From NCBI GenBank assembly GCA_004525825.1, contig SPBY01000042.1, positions 1 through 12,242 of the forward strand: a stretch of DNA of 12,242 bases. The letters are read 5' to 3'. The stretch comes from Bacteroidia bacterium (GTDB lineage Bacteria > Bacteroidota > Bacteroidia > Bacteroidales > GCA-2748055). A program made the position numbers and the translations under genes. Positions 7,536-12,242 of this stretch are shown in pieces (position 1 is the stretch's first letter; the number at the start of each line of letters is the position of its first letter). The notes beneath the pieces were generated by a model. The model was given only the letters and a program-made list of their open reading frames with translations. It ran no database searches and had not been told where the DNA came from.

Positions 7536-8630
7536 ATGCGTATTGGGGAGACACACTACAGGACCATCTGGATGGAAGACGATCCCGGTGTGATAAAGGT
7601 GATCGACCAGCGGAGTTTGCCTTTTGAATTCAGAATACGGGCGTTAAGAAGTGCTTCAGATGCATACCATGCAATAACTCATATGGTAGTGCGCGGCGCA
7701 CCCCTGATTGGAGCATGCGCTGCCTTTGGACTTTACCTGGCAGCCTACAGAAGCAAGAAGGATAACTGGTGCGAAGAGGTCAAGGAAGCTGGAGACAGCC
7801 TGGTTTCAGCGCGTCCCACAGCTGTCAACCTCAAGTATGCAGTAGACCTTTTGATGGAAAAGGTGGAATGTGCCGGATCGAGGGAGTCTATGATTAAAGA
7901 ATTGTTTCACCTGGCCCACCGTTTTGCCGAAGACGAAGTGATCAGGAGCAAAAAGATCGGGGAACACGGGCTTAGCCTGATTCAGGGAATCTATGAAAAA
8001 ACTCAAGGGCCCGTGAATATTCTTACCCATTGCAATGCCGGCTGGCTGGCCTGCGTGGATTATGGGACGGCCACCGCCCCCATCTACCTGGCACATGACC
8101 AGGGAATACCGGTACATGTGTGGGTGGACGAGACCCGTCCACGGAACCAGGGAGCCCGTTTAACGGCCTACGAACTTGGGGAGCATGGCGTTCCACATAC
8201 AGTTATTGTGGACAATGCCGGGGGACACCTGATGCAGAAGGGCAAAGTGGACCTGGTGATTGTGGGAAGCGACCGCACCACACGGACCGGAAATGTGGCC
8301 AATAAGATCGGCACCTACCTGAAAGCACTGGCGGCCTCCGATAATGGAATTCCCTTCTATGTGGCCCTTCCCTCTTCCTCGATCGATTTCAAGCTGGCTC
8401 AGGGAGAGGAGATTGAAATTGAAAACAGGGAAGATGTTGAGGTAAGCCATATGGAGGGTTGGGATGAAGAGACACAAAAGTCGGCCAGCATCAGAATCCT
8501 GCCCGTAGGCTCCAGGGTGGTCAATCCCGGATTTGATGTCACCCCTGCACGGCTGGTGAGCGGATTGATCACTGAAAAGGGTATTTGCGATGCTTCTGAA
8601 GAGGGAATCAGATCTATGTTTGGAAAGTAA
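7536..8630 (+). CDS. mtnA: S-methyl-5-thioribose-1-phosphate isomerase
   Basis: Converts 5-methylthioribose 1-phosphate to methylthioribulose 1-phosphate in methylthioadenosine salvage (cytoplasm). The 364-residue chain has the eIF2B-alpha/MtnA layout: an N-terminal helical part with VVRGAPLIG, then a Rossmann-like domain with HCNAGWLA (catalytic Cys C166), DETRPRNQGARLTAYEL, VDNAGGHLM, VGSDRTT (catalytic Asp D246) and GNVANKIGTYLKAL, ending with FYVALPSSSID. The Cys-Asp spacing of 80 is the same as in Bacillus subtilis MtnA (C160/D240). I chose the ATG at 7536, which gives MRIGETHYRTIW, the usual N-terminus. An in-frame ATG at 7473 would add 21 unlikely residues and overlap the HAD gene. No other salvage gene (mtnP, mtnK, mtnB, mtnC, mtnD) is in the window. 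The next gene starts 7 nt after its stop. Confidence 0.93.
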   Translation: MRIGETHYRTIWMEDDPGVIKVIDQRSLPFEFRIRALRSASDAYHAITHMVVRGAPLIGACAAFGLYLAAYRSKKDNWCEEVKEAGDSLVSARPTAVNLKYAVDLLMEKVECAGSRESMIKELFHLAHRFAEDEVIRSKKIGEHGLSLIQGIYEKTQGPVNILTHCNAGWLACVDYGTATAPIYLAHDQGIPVHVWVDETRPRNQGARLTAYELGEHGVPHTVIVDNAGGHLMQKGKVDLVIVGSDRTTRTGNVANKIGTYLKALAASDNGIPFYVALPSSSIDFKLAQGEEIEIENREDVEVSHMEGWDEETQKSASIRILPVGSRVVNPGFDVTPARLVSGLITEKGICDASEEGIRSMFGK

Positions 8631-8637
8631 GCCTGGG

Positions 8638-9768
8638 ATGAAAAGATTCTGTTATATCGTGATATTCCTATACTGTTCTGTCTCTGTAAGCTCACAAGAT
8701 CAGTCTCCCGAATCTGTCAGACGGCAACCATATCTGCAGTTGAACTATCATTCGGGCAAAATTTGGACACGCTCTGAGTATCTGAAGAAAGCCGCTGTAG
8801 ATCCTTTCAAAGCCCTTGAGCTCCGCTTCGGTTTTCAGTCCCTCGGCAAGAAGTTCTGGCAACAGTACCACAAATATCCTAAATATGGATTTGGAATGCA
8901 CTATTCAGACGTGGTGAAAAATCCGGCCGATACAACCATGGGAAATCCCTTCAGTCTTTTCGGGTTCTTCAGCGGACCATGGGCCCGGTGGGGACGTTTT
9001 ACCCTTGCCACCGATATATCGGTGGGATTAAGTTACATGGATCGAATCCACGACCCGGTCACCAATCCCTACAACGACGTGATTGCCTCGCACATCAATC
9101 TCTACTTTGACCTGAACATGAACATGGGATTCAGTATAAGCAAAAGGATGGATCTGTATGCGGGTTATGGGCTTACCCACTATTCTAACGGAAGAATCCG
9201 TCAGCCCCAGAAAGGACTCAACCTCTGGGGCTGGACCGCCGGAATGAGTTACCTTTTAAAAGAACCAGTGGAGGCTTTTATCTACCAGGAGCCACCTGAA
9301 TTCTTTTCATCCGAATCGATCCAGCTCATGTATGCGGTGGGCGTTGCGGAAGAGGTCTTCCCAGATACCTACGAAAAAGTCAGCTACTTTACTTCCTCAT
9401 TTACAGCGGACTATGCCTATCAATTCAATCCAAAAACGGCAGTCACAGTAGGATTGGATGTGCTATATGATGCATCCCTGGGCATTGCTATCCCAGGAGT
9501 ACCTTCTGACGAGGTAACAGCCTGGCAAAAGACCTACCTGGCTTCTCACATGGGTTTCCAATACATCATCAACCGGTTCAGGTTCCTGTTTAACCTTGGC
9601 ACCTACTTCCGCCTGCATTCCTACGACCGGGGCTTTGCCTTTGCCAGGGCCGGAGGAAGAATACAGATCACAGACCCTCTTTCGGTCCATATCTGTATAA
9701 AGACCAAACAAGGAATCCGGGCCGACTGGATAGAATGGGGTGCAGCTTATTCTTTGAAGATCCGGTAG
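8638..9768 (+). CDS. PagL-like acyloxyacyl hydrolase / lipid A deacylase-family outer-membrane protein
   Basis: A 376-residue exported protein with a signal peptide (about 1-20, ending VSVSSQ) and alternating aromatic, Gly-rich strands typical of an outer-membrane beta-barrel. The family mark is GLTHYSNGRIRQPQKGLN, which aligns with the active-site segment of Pseudomonas PagL (HYSNA...PNDGIE). Here H181 and S183 correspond to the catalytic His126 and Ser128, but the residue 14 after the His, catalytic Glu140 in PagL, is N195. PagL removes the 3-O-acyl chain of lipid A at the outer membrane; whether this homologue does so is uncertain. At 376 residues it is about twice PagL's length, with extra N- and C-terminal strands. 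I preferred the ATG at 8638 over an in-frame ATG at 8590, which would overlap mtnA and place charged residues before the signal peptide. It is probably co-transcribed with mtnA. Confidence 0.72.
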   Translation: MKRFCYIVIFLYCSVSVSSQDQSPESVRRQPYLQLNYHSGKIWTRSEYLKKAAVDPFKALELRFGFQSLGKKFWQQYHKYPKYGFGMHYSDVVKNPADTTMGNPFSLFGFFSGPWARWGRFTLATDISVGLSYMDRIHDPVTNPYNDVIASHINLYFDLNMNMGFSISKRMDLYAGYGLTHYSNGRIRQPQKGLNLWGWTAGMSYLLKEPVEAFIYQEPPEFFSSESIQLMYAVGVAEEVFPDTYEKVSYFTSSFTADYAYQFNPKTAVTVGLDVLYDASLGIAIPGVPSDEVTAWQKTYLASHMGFQYIINRFRFLFNLGTYFRLHSYDRGFAFARAGGRIQITDPLSVHICIKTKQGIRADWIEWGAAYSLKIR

Positions 9769-9773
9769 ATTTC

Positions 9774-11609
9774 CTATTTATTAATAAGTATGGAAGCGGA
9801 GGAGAAGACACCATCATGTAAAAGGGAATAATAATATAATCCAGATTGAAAAGCAGTCCAGGTAATCACCTGAGCGAAACCCTTCTTGAAATAGACCTCC
9901 TTTCCCGCTACTTCATATATACGAATCTGGTAGGAGCTTGCATTTTCAAGCTCAAAATATACGATCCCGTTTGAAGGAATGGGGTAAACCTTAATCTTGG
10001 AACGGGATGTGTGTATCTCTTTTGAATGTGTGGTGCCCGATAGCAAATCCCGAATAGCTGCCAGTTTGTAGTTCCGGTGAGGCACAGTAACATCATCGGT
10101 CAATCCCCAACACCCATAACGACTATAGGCACTGGTAAGGGTAAACTGCATGGCCAGCGCCCCCCCAAGATCGATAAAAGCATCCTTTAAATTGTATTGC
10201 ATCAAATCGTACATCCCTTGGTTTCGTTCTGCCATAATTCTGTTCGCAATATTCTCTGTGCTACCACCTCCGTGATCCGGCCCCCCCTCATAAGAAACAA
10301 AACCACCAGGTAAATTCCATGCCGCTGCAGTGGCTATCCATTGTTTACGTCCGGCTTCATTGGTGCCTCCTGTTTCGTCAATTTGTGAACTGATGGATTC
10401 GCGGCAGTCTTGCAAAATATCAGCAACAGATTCGCCTGTTTCATGACCTCCCGAAAAATAGGTCTGGCATCCAATGGCCCATAGGTAGTGGGAGGGAGTA
10501 CCAAGAACATCACGTATGTATTCGAGCATGGGAACTACTGACCACTTCAGCATGGGTTGGTGATAGCAAAGATTGACACGTATTTGAGTATTCAGGGATC
10601 CCGATCCATATACCGATTGGAATATTTCAGCTAACTCAATGGTTCTGCGGGCATGGTTCTGAATGTCTGTTAGCCCTAACGCTGCCGCTTGCTGACTGTT
10701 ATACAGGGTTTGTTCAAAACCGGGTGCTGAATTCCAGACTTCATTGCTGCTTTCCACATAGATCTTTAGCCCCGGGTTGAGATTATCCTTGAACATGTTG
10801 GCCAATTGTGTCACGTAATCTGTGCTGGCTGAAACAGGCACATTGATCCATGGATCGGTTTGGGTTCTGTTGGCTATCTCAATAACATGTTCCCAGCAGG
10901 CTCCGCCCATTTTGTCAATGGTAGGTAAAGCTCTCTGGCTGGCATCGTCAGGCAATTTTCTGTTGCTCCATGGGATTTGCGCAGGGTAAACAGGATCTCG
11001 CCCGTTGGTCCCTGTGAACACCATATATCGAATCGATTCTAAGTTTACGGAATCAAATAGCGTCAGAAATGGAGCATAAAAGAGGTCCATGTCATTGTCG
11101 TAACCCGGCCGTAACATTTTGAAATTGGTAAAGCCGGTATTTAAGCCACTCTCTGAGCTTCTCCGGGTGTTGCTAAAGTTGATCAGAAAGAGACCTTTGC
11201 TTCCCAGGGGTACCACAAAATCAAATGATGAGATGTTGGTGCCGGCATTGAAGTTTAAGTTCTCAATACTGCCACCGGCTACAGCACTTACTGAAGCTTC
11301 GCCCTCAAAAGAACATTTCCAGGTGCCGCTAACATCTAATCGGTACACCTCAGGATCATCAATGGAATTGCTCCATTCTGCCACTGGCCGAAAATCAACA
11401 ATGTATTGTGCATCCACAGCTGGCCAGCCTTTTTGATCGGCTTCCGAAGCAGATAAAGCAGACCCTGTCCCCAAGCTTGTCCATCGGTAATTTTCTTTTA
11501 CCAGATCAATATACGTACCCCCCTGCTCAGGCAAACTGATATTGACACCAATCTGAGTGTGGGAAATGGCAGATACCAAGAGCAGCAAGAAGAGCAGAAA
11601 GTATTTCAT
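9774..11609 (-). CDS. Secreted T9SS protein, putative clan GH-A-type glycoside hydrolase
   Basis: I recognise no named family with certainty. The 611-residue protein starts with a signal peptide (about 1-19, FLLLLVSAISHTQ). A beta-rich N-terminal part follows (to about 165), then a TIM-barrel-like region (about 180-530). A Por sorting domain occupies the last 70 or so residues (KVYPIPSNG onward). Two acidic residues stand out. E290 in YVESSNEVWNS has the Asn-Glu form of the acid/base on strand beta-4 of clan GH-A enzymes. E441 in FVSYEGGPDHGG is placed like the nucleophile on strand beta-7. Similar proteins with SNEVWN are often labelled only cellulose-binding or hypothetical. A role in attacking an extracellular polysaccharide is inference. 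It is tail-to-tail with the PagL-like gene (5 bp apart), and the tRNA follows on the other side. By eye it is somewhat more AT-rich than the amylase or mtnA. Confidence 0.7.
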   Translation of the reverse strand: MKYFLLFLLLLVSAISHTQIGVNISLPEQGGTYIDLVKENYRWTSLGTGSALSASEADQKGWPAVDAQYIVDFRPVAEWSNSIDDPEVYRLDVSGTWKCSFEGEASVSAVAGGSIENLNFNAGTNISSFDFVVPLGSKGLFLINFSNTRRSSESGLNTGFTNFKMLRPGYDNDMDLFYAPFLTLFDSVNLESIRYMVFTGTNGRDPVYPAQIPWSNRKLPDDASQRALPTIDKMGGACWEHVIEIANRTQTDPWINVPVSASTDYVTQLANMFKDNLNPGLKIYVESSNEVWNSAPGFEQTLYNSQQAAALGLTDIQNHARRTIELAEIFQSVYGSGSLNTQIRVNLCYHQPMLKWSVVPMLEYIRDVLGTPSHYLWAIGCQTYFSGGHETGESVADILQDCRESISSQIDETGGTNEAGRKQWIATAAAWNLPGGFVSYEGGPDHGGGSTENIANRIMAERNQGMYDLMQYNLKDAFIDLGGALAMQFTLTSAYSRYGCWGLTDDVTVPHRNYKLAAIRDLLSGTTHSKEIHTSRSKIKVYPIPSNGIVYFELENASSYQIRIYEVAGKEVYFKKGFAQVITWTAFQSGLYYYSLLHDGVFSSASILINK

Positions 11610-11638
11610 TCCGGATGTTTAGATTCAGTTGATGGAGA

Positions 11639-11646
11639 TAAAGATA
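11639..11646 (-). promoter_or_regulatory. Candidate -7 box TATCTTTA for the 611-residue secreted protein
   Basis: On the minus strand this octamer is one mismatch from TAnnTTTG and identical to the box before ileS. It lies 29 bp before the ATG at 11609, giving a leader of about 22 nt. No -33 TTTG or TTG is found 19-21 nt upstream, so the call is weak. Confidence 0.28.
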
Positions 11647-11729
11647 TTGAAATTGATCTGCTTGAGGTGTAACCTTTCCGGTGGTCCACACGGGCTTGTG
11701 CTTATTCATTGAAAGTGAGGTAAACAACT

Positions 11730-11761
11730 ATTGCCAGATATTCGTAAATTGTGTAACATTG
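11730..11761 (+). promoter_or_regulatory. Putative promoter of the tRNA gene
   Basis: ATTG at 11730-11733 and TAACATTG at 11754-11761 are one-mismatch forms of the Bacteroidota -33 (TTTG) and -7 (TAnnTTTG) boxes, separated by 20 nt, the normal spacing. Transcription would begin near 11768, about 35 nt before the mature tRNA 5' end, a reasonable leader for RNase P to remove. Confidence 0.4.
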
Positions 11762-11801
11762 CAATCCCAAATCCGGACAAGAACCAGACCGGATGAATTC
11801 A

Positions 11802-11875
11802 GGGCCCATAGCTCAGCTGGTTAGAGCACCTGACTCATAATCAGGGGGTCGCTGGTTCAAGCCCAGCTGGGCCCA
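11802..11875 (+). tRNA. tRNA with CAT anticodon (elongator Met or Ile2)
   Basis: A full cloverleaf of 74 nt can be folded by hand. The acceptor GGGCCCA (11802-11808) pairs with TGGGCCC (11868-11874), and the discriminator is A at 11875. The D stem is GCTC/GAGC. The anticodon stem CCTGA/TCAGG holds the loop CTCATAA with the anticodon at 11836-11838. The T stem GCTGG/CCAGC encloses TTCAAGC. CCA is not encoded. The anticodon CAT fits elongator Met, or Ile2 whose C34 is changed to lysidine by TilS. The perfect first acceptor pair rules against initiator Met. C4-G69, C5-G68 and the T arm are closer to E. coli ileX than to elongator metT, so I lean slightly to Ile2. The 3' 22 bases plus one flanking base recur at 12045-12067. 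Confidence 0.93.
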
Positions 11876-11876
11876 C
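11854..11876 (+). repeat. Left copy of a 23-bp direct repeat (tRNA 3' end, att-like)
   Basis: These 23 bases, from the GG of the T stem through the T loop and 3' acceptor strand to one base beyond the discriminator, recur without mismatch at 12045-12067, 191 bp downstream. The flanks differ on both sides. A duplicated tRNA 3' end is the usual trace of site-specific integration by a tyrosine recombinase, though duplication and partial loss of a tRNA gene would look alike. Confidence 0.7.
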
Positions 11877-11878
11877 GG

Positions 11879-11913
11879 ATGCCCGCACTTCATCTAAGAA
11901 GTGTGGGCATTTT
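11879..11913 (+). terminator. Rho-independent terminator of the tRNA gene
   Basis: ATGCCCGCACTTC (11879-11891) pairs with GAAGTGTGGGCAT (11898-11910), thirteen pairs including one G-U, around a 6-nt loop. The stem runs into TTTT and starts four bases after the discriminator base. Confidence 0.75.
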
Positions 11914-12006
11914 CATTAAATCATATTCTTTTTCCCAACTCAATTTACTCAAGGCATCCGTGTCCCCATCCGGTCTTGAGCCCCCGCGGCAGTCAAGCCC
12001 TTGTCT

Positions 12007-12031
12007 AAAATGCTCCACCGGAGCATTTTTT
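12007..12031 (+). terminator. Second terminator-like hairpin
   Basis: AAAATGCTCC (12007-12016) pairs perfectly with GGAGCATTTT (12020-12029) around the 3-nt loop ACC, and the T run continues to 12031. The flanking A and T tracts make it usable in both directions. An outer pair, CTTGTC (12000-12005) with GACAAG (12035-12040), encloses it. It ends no recognisable gene, so it may be the terminator of something lost. Confidence 0.6.
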
Positions 12032-12044
12032 AACGACAAGTCTA

Positions 12045-12067
12045 GGTTCAAGCCCAGCTGGGCCCAC
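12045..12067 (+). repeat. Right copy of the 23-bp direct repeat (truncated tRNA 3' end)
   Basis: Identical to 11854-11876, but the bases before it (TCTA) do not continue into a T stem, anticodon arm or D arm. It cannot fold as a tRNA and is only a 3' fragment. A terminator hairpin follows 10 bases later, much as one follows the intact tRNA. Confidence 0.7.
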
Positions 12068-12077
12068 TTTGAAAATC

Positions 12078-12116
12078 AGACACTTACACTTCAAAATTGT
12101 GAGTGTCTTTTTTTTT
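12078..12116 (+). terminator. Third terminator-like hairpin with a nine-T tail
   Basis: AGACACTTACA (12078-12088) pairs with TGTGAGTGTCT (12098-12108), eleven pairs including one G-U, around a 9-nt loop. It is followed by Ts through 12116. This is a strong rho-independent terminator placed just after the truncated tRNA copy. It may be the original terminator of the tRNA gene, displaced by an insertion. Confidence 0.7.
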
Positions 12117-12118
12117 AC

Positions 12119-12140
12119 GCCAGGTTTGTGCCAGGTTTTG
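12119..12140 (+). repeat. Tandem 11-bp near-repeat next to the att-like copy
   Basis: GCCAGGTTTGT (12119-12129) is followed directly by GCCAGGTTTTG (12130-12140), identical in the first nine bases. Short direct repeats close to an attachment site are typical of recombinase arm-binding sites, but two copies this short could also be chance. Confidence 0.35.
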
Positions 12141-12242
12141 ACCGTGAATAGGAAAGGTTGCAATAGGTTTTGATATATTTTATCAATATAGTCCTCTGAA
12201 GATAAAAAGGTCGGTGTGAACTGCCACTTTTCTATATCTACA

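Larger units (their letters stand above)
11876..12242. other. Gene-free region of 367 bp with packed hairpins and repeats
   Basis: No credible coding sequence is seen. A 90-codon frame (11879-12151) overlaps three hairpins and reads as low-complexity chance peptide. The region holds a terminator after the tRNA and a 10-bp inverted repeat, CACGGATGCC (11874-11883) against GGCATCCGTG (11953-11962). It also has a chain of short complementary segments (CTCAAG 11948, CTTGAG 11975, GTCAAG 11992, CTTGTC 12000, GACAAG 12035), a second terminator, the truncated tRNA 3' end and a third terminator. Beyond 12117 lie a tandem 11-bp near-repeat and an AT-rich inverted repeat. The last 55 bases show nothing I can name. 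Confidence 0.6.

Noticed and set aside
8590..8637. Upstream in-frame start for the PagL-like gene
   Set aside because: It overlaps the end of mtnA and would place a charged 16-residue tail in front of a clear signal peptide that begins at 8638.
8638..8680. Possible lipobox in the PagL-like signal peptide (FLYC)
   Set aside because: The residues before the Cys do not fit the lipobox (Leu at -3, small residues at -2 and -1), and the later VSSQ site fits an ordinary signal peptidase cut better.
11879..12151. 90-codon frame downstream of the tRNA
   Set aside because: It is built from three terminator hairpins and the tRNA-derived repeat, matches no family I know, and begins inside the first terminator stem.
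1..12242. CRISPR array, transposase, IS element, rRNA or toxin-antitoxin pair
   Set aside because: I looked on both strands and saw no regularly spaced repeats of CRISPR type, no transposase motifs, no rRNA sequence and no convincing small paired genes.

Overview
The window looks like chromosomal DNA of a Bacteroidota bacterium. Two large secreted proteins end in type IX secretion (Por) C-terminal sorting domains, a system essentially confined to this phylum. Several 5' regions carry TAnnTTTG-like -7 boxes, two of them with a TTG about 20 nt upstream, rather than E. coli-type promoters. Gene content (SLC45-like sugar transporter, GH65 phosphorylase, T9SS amylase) fits a free-living or marine Bacteroidales/Flavobacteriia-type genome, but the sequence alone does not fix genus or family.

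Layout, left to right: (1) the first 28 codons of a leftward gene that reads like isoleucyl-tRNA synthetase (ileS), running off the left edge. (2) A compact alpha-glucan module, 179-6847: a leftward secreted multidomain GH13 alpha-amylase, and divergently a two-gene rightward operon of an MFS sugar transporter and a GH65 maltose phosphorylase. (3) A leftward YihX-like HAD phosphatase, tail-to-tail with the GH65 gene. (4) Divergent from it, a rightward pair only 7 nt apart: mtnA (methylthioribose-1-phosphate isomerase) and an outer-membrane PagL-like acyloxyacyl hydrolase. (5) A leftward 611-residue secreted T9SS protein with features of a clan GH-A TIM-barrel hydrolase that I cannot place in a named family. 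(6) A tRNA gene with a CAT anticodon, followed by about 370 bp without a credible gene but with three terminator-like hairpins and an exact 23-bp copy of the tRNA 3' end.

How the genes work together (inference): the amylase, exported to the cell surface or medium by T9SS, cuts starch or glycogen to maltose and maltodextrins. The transporter brings maltose across the inner membrane. The GH65 enzyme splits it with phosphate into glucose and beta-glucose 1-phosphate, saving one ATP. No SusC/SusD pair, regulator or beta-phosphoglucomutase is present in the window, so outer-membrane passage and the last step must be encoded elsewhere.

The most unusual structure is the right end. The duplicated tRNA 3' end, short direct repeats beside it and tightly packed hairpins suggest an integration scar, or the edge of an integrative element continuing past the window. 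Secondary points of interest are the PagL-like protein with Asn at the catalytic-Glu position, the unassigned T9SS hydrolase-like protein, and mtnA with no methionine-salvage partner nearby.
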